Source of the DNA: Pieris napi
Taxonomy: Eukaryota; Arthropoda; Insecta; Lepidoptera; Pieridae
Reading direction: 5' to 3'
DNA: 64,000 nt
Assembly: GCF_905475465.1 (NCBI RefSeq)
Contig: NC_062248.1
Location: forward strand, 1,116,001-1,180,000
Shown here: positions 11,476-22,623 of the stretch, piece by piece
Layout of the letters: each line of letters opens with the position of its first letter
Numbering within the stretch: the stretch's first letter is position 1
Program-made: the position numbers and the translations under genes
Notes under the pieces: model-generated
Told to the model about the DNA's origin: nothing
Seen by the model: only the letters and a program-made list of their open reading frames with translations
Database searches by the model: none

Positions 11476-12185
11476 CTTGGCTCTGGGTTCCTAACGAGTG
11501 GAAATCTTCAAAGCAGTAGGTCGCTCCGTCAAGCCTGCGAAGTCCCCAGGAAACTTCTGAGCTTCTGAAAGGAGCTAGACTGGCTTAATTGGCCAGGACA
11601 TGCGACCAAATGTGCTTCTAAGTGTCCTAAGTCTTACTACATATTAACTGCGATGTCTGGTTTTAATTAGTTTAAAAAGCAAAAGTTTTGTCAAACTTTT
11701 TAAAATCTGTAGTAACAGCTAAAATGGTAAAATACCACATATACACATTTGATAGTTTTATTCCATGAATCCGAATATGGGACCTAAAATCTTGCGTTTA
11801 ACTTCGTGAACGTCGTTGCGTTTAATTTTTTTTATATCAAAGACGCCTACGCAAGCTGCGTCCTTTGAAATTAAATACTAAATAGCCCCAAATTGATACG
11901 ACGCGTTACAATTGAATTAAGGTCAAAGCGTTACAGTCCAGTGACTCCAATATTTTTTTCGTTTCTGAGTAATATTTGTAACAATGTAATAAAGACGGGT
12001 TCAAAGTTCATATACAGTATAAAGCATCTGCAGACATCTGAAAGATAAAGGATTTCTTGCTCCTTCAATAAAACTAAGATTATATTATTATACTAGCGGC
12101 CTCTTTGCACAATTGGACTTTTGTAACTTTGGAAATATAGCCCATTACATAAAAATTTTGTCAAACATTCAAAGTTAAAACGTTA
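11476..12185. other. Unannotated DNA
   Basis: No supported gene. A TACTAGCGGCC at about 12099 resembles the inverted 3' end of the Helitron at 26786, but no matching 5' end was found. Confidence 0.45.
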
Positions 12186-12415
12186 AAGTTAAAATCATTT
12201 ATTCATATAGGAAACACAATGAATATCAAAAAAAGAAATATACATTAAATGCTTCGAATTTTACATTTAGGCCAGTTCTCATATCAAGGGCGTAAAACGG
12301 AAGAGAAGAACTGGCAATAAACTCTCCGCCACTCTTTTTAATCGCCATGTTTTTTTTACACAACGTTTGTAAAGAGCTGCAACCATTACACCATGTTCCA
12401 CATGACATCTTAAGT
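12186..12415 (-). mobile_element. SINE-like short retroposon (TTAAGATGTCATGTGG family)
   Basis: The minus strand starts at CTTAAGATGTCATGTGGAAC and runs through GGCGGAGAGTTTATTGCCAG, GAACTGGC and a 3' end with TATGAATAAATGATTTT. Three other copies (33119-33325, 52296-52488, 53998-54640) start at the same word, which argues for a defined short element rather than random LINE truncations. Confidence 0.65.
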
Positions 12416-12948
12416 AAAAAATAATAATAACATAAATTTAAAACGAAGATTTATCCTCTATCAAGATAAGTATAGACGAAAAATTCTGACAAATAACAGT
12501 CACCTATCTTTATTTCTATTCTCAATAACACTTGACAGAAATTAAAACTTTATGCTTCAATTTTTTTTCAGATAGTAAATTACAAAATAAAATATTTAAA
12601 AGCAAAAGATAAGAAGATGATAGATGAGACTGGAAGCAGTGCACTTCAATTAGAGTCTAAAATAATAAAAAAATAACTGTGTTAATCTGATTCAAAGGCC
12701 CAAAGGTGGTTTCGACTCAAAAGTCAACAAAAACGAGTAATCACCAAAGTTTCACACTTAGTGCGGTTTTAATTACTAAAGCGTCCACAAGAGGTTCTTA
12801 ACGTAAAAAATCCACCCCCCGTCTGGAACGCCTGTTATTAATACTTCGTTGATAAGTTCTTTGCTTTACGAATGCTTTTTTTAACGAGGTAAAGTGGTAT
12901 TTACTATAAAAATATTATATTTATTATTCTCCCTTACACTGTTTACAT

Positions 12949-13146
12949 ATTATGTTTTAAAGAAAAAACTTTTTACCGGATTAAAGTTATGTATTATTAT
13001 AAATTTACAATTATTTAACATAATTTTAAATTTATCCGACGTTTCGCGTGCTTTACAGCGTGCATGGTCACGGTGTCACCGTGTATAAAGTTAATAGTAA
13101 ATGTGTAAAGGTTATGTTAATCAAAGACAATACTATTATGTTTTAA
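12949..13146 (+). mobile_element. Short dispersed retroposon with 13-bp target duplication
   Basis: Body about 12961-13133, starting AGAAAAAACTTTTTACCGG and ending CAAAGACAATACT. It is flanked by the direct repeat TATTATGTTTTAA (12948-12960 and 13134-13146). It shares ATTAAAGTTATGTATTATTA and TTTCGCGTGCTTTACAGCGT with 20477-20770 (minus) and 38786-39085. No tRNA boxes or coding capacity seen. Confidence 0.75.
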
Positions 13147-13421
13147 TCGATTTCCTTTTGTTCCATTTGTTTTCTCTAAATAAGTGTCTTATGTAATTTT
13201 GCACCTCTTGCGCTTACCTTATAATTTTTTAAAATAAGAGAAAGTAAGGAAACCAGCTTATCATAGTTGCCATTGTTATGTTGCATAAAAGGTTCATCAT
13301 ATAAAAGCTATATGGTGAAGAGTCATATATACCCTCACTGAAATATATGTATATAAATAAATATATGTATGTAGAATTAACTACGGTGTATATATATTAT
13401 CTATTAAACGCTTTGAATAAG

Positions 13422-13688
13422 CAGTGTCGCAGTGGCGTCAGCGTGCGCCACTCCTGATGTAGGTTCGATCCTAGTCTGTGCACCAATGGACTTTCTATCT
13501 ATGTGCACATTTTACATTTGGATTTGGATTGGATTAAAGGATCGTGAGAAAACGGAAAGTCAACGGTGTGTGTCAGGCACAGGAAGCCGATCACCTACTT
13601 GCCTATTAGATTATTAAATGATCATAAAACTGATACAGAAATCTAAGGCCCAGACCTAAACAGGTTGTAGCGCTACTGGTTTTTTTTA
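13422..13688 (+). mobile_element. tRNA-derived SINE
   Basis: Carries the Pol III-type layout of this SINE family: degraded A box, B box GGTTCGATCCT (13462), then TCAACGGTGTGTGTCAGGCA and GAGG-like text to GGTTGTAGCGCTACTGG plus a T run. Diverged flanking repeats (ACGCTTTGAATAA against AAGCTTTGAACAA) may be the target duplication. The open frame across it is not a gene. Confidence 0.8.
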
Positions 13689-13689
13689 A

Positions 13690-14534
13690 AGCTTTGAACA
13701 ACATATAGACCTTAATAAATTTTATATAATATAGTATTTATATATAAAAAGCTTCTAATGTATATATATATAAACCTAAGCTTCAAGATCAGTAGTAATC
13801 AGTAAGCCTTGGCATCAATCTAGCAACCGAGAACTAACCGCTGACAAATTGATACAAGCTTAGGTATTAAGTATAACTCCTAGGGCTTTCTACTAGCCTA
13901 GTATCTCTCAGCATGATCATTGTAAGTTCAATTAGTGTATTAACTAACTAAACTACGATTATTGTTTGCCAGTATTTATTTAATTCCTAAAACAATATGC
14001 ATGCTTAAAAACAGAAGAAAATATGACATTACAAATTTTAAACACATAAACATTAATTATATTATACATTTAAAATAAATTGTAATGGAAACCAATAAAA
14101 GCAAGGAAATATACTTAAAGGTTAAACTAAATATTATCAAAACTAAATTATTATTAAACTATATTATTATAACTTCACTACACTTATGATCACCGACCGA
14201 TATTTTAAAAAAATTGTCAGAGGCGTGATGAGAAGAACGGGCAGATCTCTTCGATTCGATCGATCCGATTTTTAATCGTTAAGTGTTTTGTTTATAAGGA
14301 AGTTTAAAGGAATTGCCGATGATACCATGCTTCACGTGACTCATAGTCATAATAATAAATTTTTAACAAATATAAAAACAAATTTCACTCGCGTATATCG
14401 CGATTCGTCGGCTTTTGACCAGTCAAATCATAACCAATTTCATAGGTAAGTTTCAAGTTCATCATACAGAATTACCTAACAGCATAAAAATGTTAATTTA
14501 ACTTAGCAATTGTTAGAACACAAAACAACAATTA
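13690..14534. other. Unannotated AT-rich DNA
   Basis: No gene or assignable repeat seen. Confidence 0.5.
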
Positions 14535-14586
14535 ATCGTTCAGCGCGTATGTACATATGTAGTTACATACATACGCGCTGAACGAT
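14535..14586. repeat. Perfect 19-bp hairpin
   Basis: ATCGTTCAGCGCGTATGTA (14535-14553) and its exact reverse complement (14568-14586) flank a 14-nt loop. The GC-rich perfect stem stands out in AT-rich surroundings. Possibly the centre of a foldback transposon or an RNA hairpin; function unknown. Confidence 0.9.
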
Positions 14587-15222
14587 GAAATTACGAAATG
14601 AAAACTTCCTTAAGACAGTCTGATAGCAAGACATTTAATATCTTAAAAGAAGCCAGCATTCAAACATGAATTGTTATTCAAATTCTGAACTAATAAGTTT
14701 GCAAAACTTTTGAATCAGAGAATTGCTTTGGCCTCGCAACTTCTGATTTCAATACTTAAAAAACAACTAAAATATTCTTTTTACAAAGAAAGCATTGTGT
14801 AAAACCTTCGCTTCGTCTGAGTTGGCCATTTTTTAATATACATTTCGTTGCTTTGACAACACAAAGTGATGACGAAATTATGCGAACCGTTTTTAATATA
14901 AACATACGACAACGCAACGCTTTACTTTAAGTGACGTGAGATCTCAAAACGTCAATTGACAGTTTTACGAGTTTTTGTTTAAAATATCGATACGTTGAAG
15001 CAACAATAATTTGTAAGTTTCTTATTGGTGGTTGTACATAATTCAACAGTTTTAGGTAAATATTCTGTATCGCGCCACCAGCGATTTTGAGGCTGATTTT
15101 TTTACAGTCGCGTTATGATCTGTAAACATCATAACTAGTATTGTTATGATGGCGCATGACTTTTGGCTAAAAAAAAACAAATTTTCAAAGTATTTGGAAT
15201 TGATTCATACAAGCATTAGTGC

Positions 15223-15362
15223 TGCCCTGCGATTCTGTAACTCACTTTTCGAATAAAATTAAAAAAATAAAATGATTGCTTCACGACTGATTTGAGAGCG
15301 ACCGCCGATGCGAAAACCGCTGTGTGACTTGTGAGTTCGAAAAGTTACAGAATCGCAGGGCT
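15223..15362. mobile_element. MITE, CAGCCCTGCGATTCTGTAAC family, 140 bp
   Basis: Left end TGCCCTGCGATTCTGTAACT and right end, reversed, CAGCCCTGCGATTCTGTAAC form terminal inverted repeats. The central GACTGCTTCACGACTGATTT-like core (ATTGCTTCACGACTGATTTG here) is shared with 25051-25240. Superfamily not determined. The minus-strand open frames here are not genes. Confidence 0.8.
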
Positions 15363-16029
15363 GTATACTGTATAGTGATACTTGTGGGGACAACCAAACC
15401 AAACACAAACAGAAACAAAGCATCATAGAGTCGTATACTACCAAAAAAACTGTTTTTTGGAAAGCTCCGGCGCTGCGGGAAATGCAGCCCCACCACCCTT
15501 GCGTACCAAAGCATAGGCATTTTTGCTCTTCCTCCGCGCCTCCGATTTTTACATACACTCTAGGGGTAAGGCAGACAAGATCACAAGACAAACATAAATT
15601 TAAAAAAAATCCGTTAAGTGTTCTAAATTTAAAATATTCATCGATCGGAGCAGTGTAAAACGCTTTTTAATATTTGCAGGACACGAAAAACCTCGAATAA
15701 GCAATGGGCCTTGAACTCAGTTAACCTGAATTCAGACACATTTTAAGGGTGCTCGGTTTTAGTAATTTCTAGAGAGGAGAATAAATATTAGCACCTTTTT
15801 CGCTCGAGGATTTTTGGTGAATTTAAAATGAACTCTCCAAGACATCGTAATGTACCTTTAAGGGGCGAAATGTTGAAGGGTTACTCTTAGATAAAAATGT
15901 AATAGTGAAGGTAAAATTGTTAATTAAACTTGTGAAAGGTAATGAGTTTAGCTGAGAGATAGTTTATTTAAAAATAAATATCGACGCCTTAATTAAATAA
16001 TCGTGGGTCAAAATATAAAGCTTTCATAT

Positions 16030-16150
16030 CTTAATATATATAAATTACGCGTCACGTTGTTTGTCCGCTATGGACTCCTAAACTACTAAACCGATCTCAA
16101 TCAAATTTGCACACCGAGTGCAGTTTGATCTAACTTAAAAGATAGGATAG
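16030..16150 (+). mobile_element. Helitron-like 5' end fragment
   Basis: TATATATAAATTACGCGTCA, GTCCGCTATGGACTCCTAAA, CTACTAAACCGATCTCAATC and TTTGCACACCGAGTGCAG follow the Helitron 5' wording seen elsewhere in the window (a 'do-si-do' of short AT start, then 'ccgat'). No CTAG end was found nearby. Confidence 0.5.
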
Positions 16151-16214
16151 GATAGTCTTAATTTATACCCGCAATATTATTTAATGCAAATTATTTGTTT
16201 ATTATAAGAAACAA

Positions 16215-16489
16215 TAGCGGAGTTGATAGCCCAACCCAACATTATAGGCGAACACAATTTACTGCGTTGGTTGGGGCAACTTGAGCGCATGGGCCAAGAT
16301 GGGGCGGTGAAAGGAACTTGCTAAGCCTATCTAATGACTGGATCGACAGAGGGCCTGCTGCAATTGAAAGTCAGCATTGCACAGCTGCAACACAAAGCCG
16401 TTGGTGGGAGGTGGCACAGAACAGCGAGCGCTCGACGTTTCTCATTTCGGACGGCATGACGCAGAGCCAGAGAAGTGTGTAAGTGAGTG
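16215..16489 (+). pseudogene. RTE-like LINE ORF C-terminus relic
   Basis: Reads LLRWLGQLERMGQDGAVKG, an RTE-type endonuclease-reverse transcriptase C-terminal motif. After an in-frame stop and a frame change it continues RWWEVAQNSERSTFLISDGM and ends in a stop. The order and spacing fit the family's tail, so this is a frameshifted, stop-containing relic with no function expected. Confidence 0.7.
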
Positions 16490-18129
16490 TTGTACATTAC
16501 TATTGCTTCAAAATATGATCTTCAAATACTAAGAAAATGACGTAATATGAGGACGAAATGGATTTTGACGTAAACATCTCGATTCTCGACTCAACTTCCC
16601 CTTCATCTAAGATTCTAAGCCTATCGGCCTGAGATTGCTTTTAATGGTCAAGATTTTGCATTATGAACTCAAATGGTTATTCTTAAGTCGACACCAAGCC
16701 AACGAACGGTCTTGTGCTTTGATCACTAAGTGATGGAAGTAGCAGAAATTATAGTATGAAAATACGCAATAAGATCAATTTGATCATAAGTACGTTATAA
16801 ATTTAATATGCTTGTAAATAAAATTTAATTAACGCGCAAATAGTGAAGTGCACTTTATTATTTTGCAAACGTAAACAGACCATCAGAGAATTCTTGGCTA
16901 TGATTTTAGCTAAAATTATCCGCAGATAATATAGAGTATTTCAATGTTAAATGCTTAATCGAATATATTATCCTTTTTTGTATTTTAATTTATTAATTAA
17001 ACACAGTTTATCTATTAGGAATATACTTTAAAATATGAAATTACGAATGTCTCTATTCACTTTTGAATAAAAAGAACTAAACCGTATATTAAGGTTACGA
17101 AACAAATGCCAAACGATGATTTATATCTCAATTATAAAAGACCACAAACCTTTAATAAAAATCCGCATCAAAAGTCAACACTTAAATCACTGAAAAACAC
17201 GATTCACCACAGTCACAAAAAGCGTAGTACTATTTTCGTAACAGTTAGCGGTACGGAGCGCGCAACCTCCCCTCACCACGTCAGATCGCGTACTGCCGAA
17301 CGCCAAAGTCCGACGAACTGAGAATTCCACACTTCGTCGACCCACAAAGGGCGAAAACCGAAGTTTTTGATGCTGAATTGAATGACTGAACATCGCTTTT
17401 TTCAGTCAAAAATGTTATTTTTTAACATTATGCTCACTACGACGCAAAGAAATACATTTTTGAAACTTAACAATGTGTCCAATAATTTGACAGATTAAAT
17501 TAATGACAATTGACAATACAGATGCTTATAAATTCTCGTTCGAAATTCGAAACTAACCTAGTACTGTAGTCTTAAAGCAGAATTCTCACATTTAATAAGT
17601 CTCTTCTAGGAATTAATTATTGAGTGTAGTCAACCGAATATAATCGCATCGATTCTGTTTACCTTTGAACTTAAAGTTCAATGTACTTTAGGTGTGAGGG
17701 CCCGCTTTAAATAGGAATTTATATGCGGAAGAAAAATTCTATTTCAGTTTTATCGGTTTAAACTTGATGCATGTGGATGAAAGATTACAACGATTTGGGA
17801 AATTGTAACAATCTATTCAACACAAGAGAACAATAAGACACGAATGAACAGTTTCAGAGAGGTCTTCTAAGCGATATGGTTTTGGCAAACTGTAGTTTTA
17901 GATAATTTTTGACGTTATCTACATAAATAGAGGGTTAGAGTTTAGCTATAGTGTTCGACTGATAGATGTTCTATAAGAAATATAAGATTAAAGTAATTCT
18001 TAAACAATCACAGAGAGATATGGTTATTCCCCAATGTGTATGTAATGCTACATATTTATTAATTAATTAAAAAAATATCTAGCTTAATTAATAAATATGT
18101 AAGCTTTTATTACTAATAAACCTTTTTTT
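16490..18129. other. Mostly unannotated DNA
   Basis: Apart from the weak candidate at 17187-17400, nothing recognisable. Opposite-strand open frames at 17106-17393 overlap and lack motifs. Confidence 0.45.
17187..17400 (-). promoter_or_regulatory. Possible GC-rich host promoter or 5' exon (weak)
   Basis: A non-repetitive, GC-richer island in AT-rich DNA. On the minus strand it contains an arthropod-like initiator TCTCAGTTCG near 17325 and is followed by GTGAATCGTG and TTTTCAGTG text resembling a 5' leader. No TATA box, no good downstream element and no linked coding exon were found. Offered only as a candidate. Confidence 0.15.
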
Positions 18130-18139
18130 ATATAAAAAA

Positions 18140-18312
18140 CTCAAAAAGGCCAGTCTCACAGCCCATGGACATCCTTTTAGTGGGTGCGATGCCGGCCTTT
18201 GAAAGATTAGTATGCTCTTGCAATTGGAGGTCGTATCTTCCAGGGAAGATTCCGGGAGTCGATTCCACAGTTCGCTAGTGGCTGGCTTCCAGCCATCAAA
18301 GTGATGTGAAAT
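18140..18312 (-). repeat. Dispersed repeat (GCCGGCCTTTG ... GGAGTCGATTCC family)
   Basis: Contains CAGCCCATGGACATCC, TTTTAGTGGGTGCGATGCCG and AATTGGAGGTCGTATCTTCC, then GAAGATTCCGGGAGTCGATT. A related copy lies at 19470-19650 and shorter ones at 39540-39620 and 6760-6860. Probably a LINE or SINE tail; orientation inferred from the GCCGGC tail. Confidence 0.5.
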
Positions 18313-19469
18313 TTTGGGTTAATATATATTTATTTATTGCAAAAAAATAATATAAAATATAATAAAGTATATACATAATATTAAACACATAATATACACA
18401 ATATCGCTACTGTGAATTCACTCTGCGAACATATAATATGTCTGTATATTATATTAAAGTATTATTGATATTAAGGTATCATCTAAATAAGTATTTTAGT
18501 ATAAGCTATCAAAACTTATTAAAATATACCAATGTACTCCCAGCGGGCTAAACCGCTAAAATTGTCATTAGACTCGGCTGAAATTTAAAGCGATAGAATT
18601 GTAATCATCGTTTTTATCCAATAAACTCGGTCTTTTGGGGCGGTATAAAATATTCAAGAGGTCGAAAAGTAATATTCTCACTAGTTAAAGAACGTCAAAG
18701 TTACGAGAGAATTTCCGAAAGCTCATCAAAATGTATTAACATCAGCCTGTAGGAACTATCTTAATAAGATTTTTAATACAGTCCTTTGTCTTGTTTTTAG
18801 GCTTTTGTTTTTTAACTTTCTGTCCAAAATTTGTACTTTAAAAGTCGTTATAGACTTCTAGTTAAAACTGAGAGATGTTGAGGTAACGTTGTAGAAAGAA
18901 GAATACAAGGGTATGTTGTTTGATTGCTCTTTCTCTCACTTGGAGTTTACTGACTTATTATTTGCAGACAAGGTCACATTAAAAAGCGCCCAAAGGGAGG
19001 ATCCTCAAACCTAACCAATAACTAGCTGAATACTCCAGTGGCTAGGTTCGAGATGTTGTACATATCCTTAGGGGTCAGAAAATTTCCTTTACATTACGCG
19101 TTTTAGAGTATCGGTATCCGAGTAGGCGTAAGGCGTAGGTGTTCATACAATTATATATTTTTTAGCAGTAAATATCACGCAATATTAATTTACAAGCAAA
19201 CAGAAATATAAAAATGTGTATTTACAAAGATTTATTAAACTTAATTGCAATAAAATCAAAATTTTGCCAATCATAAATCTCGCTCAATATTTTTAACATT
19301 GTATACTATTCAGAAATAGGGACAAATCATGTATAACATGATAACACATAATTTAATTAGCTGCGCTTTAATCGGGAATCAAAACTAAAATCCCAGTGTC
19401 GGTCGATAATAATCTAACATCGCCAAACGAATTTAGATGAATTTTATTTTTTTAAGTATAGGGGGCCAA
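18313..19469. other. Unannotated AT-rich DNA
   Basis: No gene or clear transposable element seen. Confidence 0.45.
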
Positions 19470-19650
19470 ACGACGGAACGTCCAAAAAGGCCATAGCTGT
19501 CCAAGGACACCCATTTTTAGTGAATACGTTGCCGGCCTTTCATTACACTCTTAATTTATACAATTGGAGGTTGTACGACCGGGAATCGATTCTACTTGAA
19601 GTGGACCGTGGAAGACTTCAAGGTGACGCTGATGAAATTTTAAATTAATA
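19470..19650 (-). repeat. Dispersed repeat, second copy of the 18140 family
   Basis: GGACACCCATTTTTAGTGAA, TTGCCGGCCTTTCATTAC and AATTGGAGGTTGTACGACCG follow the same order as at 18140-18312, ending GGTGACGCTGATGAAATTTT. Diverged copy with no coding potential. Confidence 0.5.
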
Positions 19651-19745
19651 CGGCTCGTACGGATCAATCCACACAACTCTTCAGAACACTCTCCATAGTA
19701 CGCTTTGTAGAATACGCATAGAGACGCAATGAATTAGAAATAAAA

Positions 19746-20180
19746 AATGTGCGCGTACTAGTGTACACACGTTAGAAGTGAAACTTCTTTATGACCTTAT
19801 TTTTCGAAAAATTATCTATATGCAACTAACTTTACAGAAATTGGTTAAATAAAGTTAAATTAGATAAAGTTTAACAAAAGGCTTTTAATATCACAGACTT
19901 GAATACAAATAATACAATTATTTCATTTTACCTCATTACCACTAAGATTATTACAGAATTTCATAAATTGTAATATAATTTTTAGTATCATTGTTATAGT
20001 TATTATAAATTTTTGTTATTAATGGTTTAGAATCTCTTCGAATCAACCGTGGTAGGGACGAGAAAAAGACGCGCGTAACGTTCAAATGTGACGCGTAACC
20101 GAAACATGTGACGCGTAACCGAAAAATGTTACACTAATTTTTTTTCCAACCCCTATAAAGAAGTTTCACTTCAAAAACGT
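19746..20180. mobile_element. MITE with GAAGTGAAACTTCTTT terminal repeats
   Basis: Left subterminal AGAAGTGAAACTTCTTTATG and right end AAAGAAGTTTCACTTC are inverted copies. The left edge has a GTGCGCGTACTAGTGTACAC self-complementary word. The interior carries three tandem copies of a GTGACGCGTAACCGAAA-type word (about 20085-20130). Related elements: 23284-23880, 46421-46701, 52498-52782 and 54086-54462. Superfamily unknown. Confidence 0.7.
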
Positions 20181-20397
20181 TTTTCAACCTACTCTTCAAA
20201 GAGGAAGTCATAGTAGCTATGTTATATCTGTTGCGTTATTACCATAACATAAAAATACAGCAAAATAACGAGCCCGCTCCCTTTTCTTGGAACGTAACGC
20301 ATGATCGCACACAATACTTCAATAATAAAAACGTATGAATATAACGTTCGACACACCGCATGACAATACCGCTCATGCAAAACACATTGACGGTATA

Positions 20398-20905
20398 CAA
20401 ATGGCGCTACAACCTTTTAGGGCCGGGCCTCAGATTTCTCTATGTGTTCCCTGATGTTTTAGGCAAAAATGTTCCTATAGTATTGTCTTTTATTGACATA
20501 ACCTTCCGCGAAAATAGAGGACACCGTGAGCCATTACTGCCAAAACCCTCCATCTTTTAGTCGAAACCAACTACGGGGTAATAAATACAGATAATGCAAC
20601 TATTCCTACAGCTGTGATACTTTTTTGACATCCAACACCTTTTGTCTTCAGTCACCGTGACCACGCACGCTGTAAAGCACGCGAAACATCGGTTAAATTT
20701 AAAATTATGCTAAATAATTGTAAATTCATAATAATACATAACTTTAATCCGGTTAAAAAGTTTTTTCTTTAAAAATGTTCCTTCTGTGCTTGACACACAC
20801 CGTCGACTTTTTGGGTTCTAAGGCATGCCGGTTTTCTCACGATGTTTTCTTTCACCGAGTCTTAATGCGCACATAGACAAAAAGTCCATTGGTGCTCAGT
20901 CACCT
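20398..20905 (-). mobile_element. tRNA-derived SINE interrupted by a retroposon
   Basis: The 3' part (GGCGCTACAACC, 20402-20464) and the 5' part (TGTGCTTGACACACACCGTC to CCATTGGTGC, from about 20783) are the inverted SINE. They are separated by the 20477-20770 insertion with its 12-bp direct repeats. The SINE is therefore older than the insert. The open frames drawn across these pieces are not genes. Confidence 0.75.
20465..20782 (-). mobile_element. Nested dispersed retroposon with 12-bp target duplication
   Basis: Flanked by AAAAATGTTCCT at 20465-20476 and 20771-20782. On the minus strand it starts AAAGAAAAAACTTTTTAACC and ends TCAATAAAAGACAATACTAT, as do the relatives at 12961 and 38786. 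The central text includes GGAGGGTTTTGGCAGTAATG. About 294 bp, no coding capacity. Confidence 0.8.
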
Positions 20906-21956
20906 TACTTTTCACTTTATGTAACAGACTCCCATTCCTCTCTGCACTGTGCCACACTCTGCCATGTACCACCTGCTGTTTGTTTAACGTCTGTCTTTTG
21001 TTTTTTTGTCTATCCACCTTCTAAGTTGGCTTCCTCTTTTTTGTTTGCTGTACCTCGGGCACTAGTTTAGTACATTTTTGCTCCACTTCTGTTCCTCTTG
21101 ACATGCGCCTCGCCTATTTTCACTTTAGTAGAAGTTGATAATAATCGGTAGTAAATTTTCCCTTATTCATACTTGAGTTCCGCATTGAGCGGTTTAAAAG
21201 AGGTAAACTTAATAATTAACTGAGTTTGTGTAGTTAAAGACTAGTTAAAAGTCGGTTCTTTGTTTGGGTTTTAAAGTGGAAACAGCTTGGCAGTTTTCAA
21301 AGACGGATTAAGGAGTCTTGGTAATACTTGCTTTATTACTACTTAATTAAGAGGTGTCATAGTTTGAGCGTGTCTGTTTTCATACTGTTTCTAAATTTTG
21401 CAGCAGAAATAGCTAAGTAGCTAAGAATGTCGTACACCCAAAAATCTATGACGTCTTAGAATTTTGTATCGTTATTATTTATGTATTTTATTCTTAAAAG
21501 GCCATATGCCATCGATTTTTGGTCTCAAATGCTGGTTTCCTGACGATATTTTTCTGTCATCATGACAGAAAGTTAGTAGGAAAAAATTGTTGCAAAGCCG
21601 TGATTCGAGCACACGAATTCAAGCTTAACGACACAACGGTAACACTGGACTACTTGTCTTTAAATTAAAATTATCTGTTGATACAGAAATACCTTTATCT
21701 ATAAATTAAAATTATCAGTAGATTATTAGATTTTTATCCAATTGACAATTGAATTAGGTCTGATACGTAAGTCACTTTTAGTACTGTGTGTAAAATGATG
21801 TCGTTTTATAACGTTTGTAATTAGATCTTGAGTAGGACTGTATCAGTATGTTAGAACTGATAAGTATGACTTAGGCTCGAGAGACAAACTCTTATTTAAT
21901 AATATTTGTAATTCACGTAATTACTTATAAAATGATGAAATTAAAAAAACAGATTA
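20906..21956. other. Unannotated DNA
   Basis: A short T/C-rich stretch lies at about 20930-21120. The open frame at 20825-21070 starts inside the SINE and is not supported. No other feature seen. Confidence 0.45.
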
Positions 21957-22620
21957 TGGCTGATTTACACAGGGTCAGTAGACAAGTCAGTCGCAGCGCC
22001 AATGTCGGCTCCGCGACTGACATGAAGTAAGTAGTAGTGGTGCGTTTCTCACGATGAGCACACGTGTGTGAAGTCAGTGGGAAAAATGAATTCGCGAAAA
22101 CAACTGAAACGACGATTTAATTATTTGTTGAAAAATTTATCAATTTTGCTGTTGAATGAGTTAATAGAAATGGTAGAAAATGAGATAACTAAAAATAAAC
22201 GACAATGGGTAAGAAAATGGATTGACGATAGAAACGAAACTGGTGGCTCTGCTTTGTTGCTGAAGCAATTGCGATTTGAAGATCCTGCGGAGTACAAACT
22301 GGCCATATAATTGCACCAATTTTAAGGTTTCGTCTTCGCTTCATTTTTATCGCCAGCGAAAAAAACGTGGTCACTCTACAACGCAGCGGCAGTGACTAAC
22401 CACGCACTGACTTGTCTGTTTACACGGGGTTGATTTGGCTGGCGCGGGGGTGCGCGGGTGGCGGGGGGCGCCAACTGACTTTAAAATATTCGTGTCCGAC
22501 TACAGCGCTGACTTCAAGCCACTGTACTGACTTCAAATCAGTTTACACAGGGTTTTTTTCGGGTCAGCACTGACTTGCCTTGAATTTGTAGTCAGTTACT
22601 GACCCTGTGTAAATCAGCTC
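21957..22620 (+). mobile_element. PIF/Harbinger-type deletion derivative, 664 bp
   Basis: Terminal inverted repeats GCTGATTTACACAGGGTCAG (from 21959) match the right end 22597-22618, with the outermost two bases differing. TTA flanks both sides (21954-21956 and 22621-22623), the 3-bp target duplication typical of PIF/Harbinger. Its interior encodes a transposase N-terminus. The right half has a GC-rich G-run block (about 22440-22475) and repeated GACTTCAA/TCAGT words. Confidence 0.85.
22086..22310 (+). pseudogene. Harbinger transposase N-terminus remnant (74 aa)
   Basis: The frame reads from ATG 22086 to a stop at 22310. It contains RQWVRKWIDDRNETGGS and LLKQLRFEDPAEYK, in the order and spacing of the segment that precedes the catalytic domain in PIF/Harbinger transposases (W-V-x-x-W, R-x-x-x-G, L-x-x-E-D-P-x-E-Y). 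The frame then stops, and no DDE domain follows before the right terminal repeat. The longer GTG start at 22068 is not needed. It is a truncated relic without catalytic ability. Whether the short protein is made, or could interfere with a full-length transposase, is not known. Confidence 0.65.
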
Positions 22621-22623
22621 TTA

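Noticed and set aside
13432..13617. 61-aa frame
   Set aside because: It lies wholly within a tRNA-derived SINE.
15259..15591. Minus-strand 110-aa frame
   Set aside because: It runs through a MITE terminal repeat into flank, with no domain recognised.
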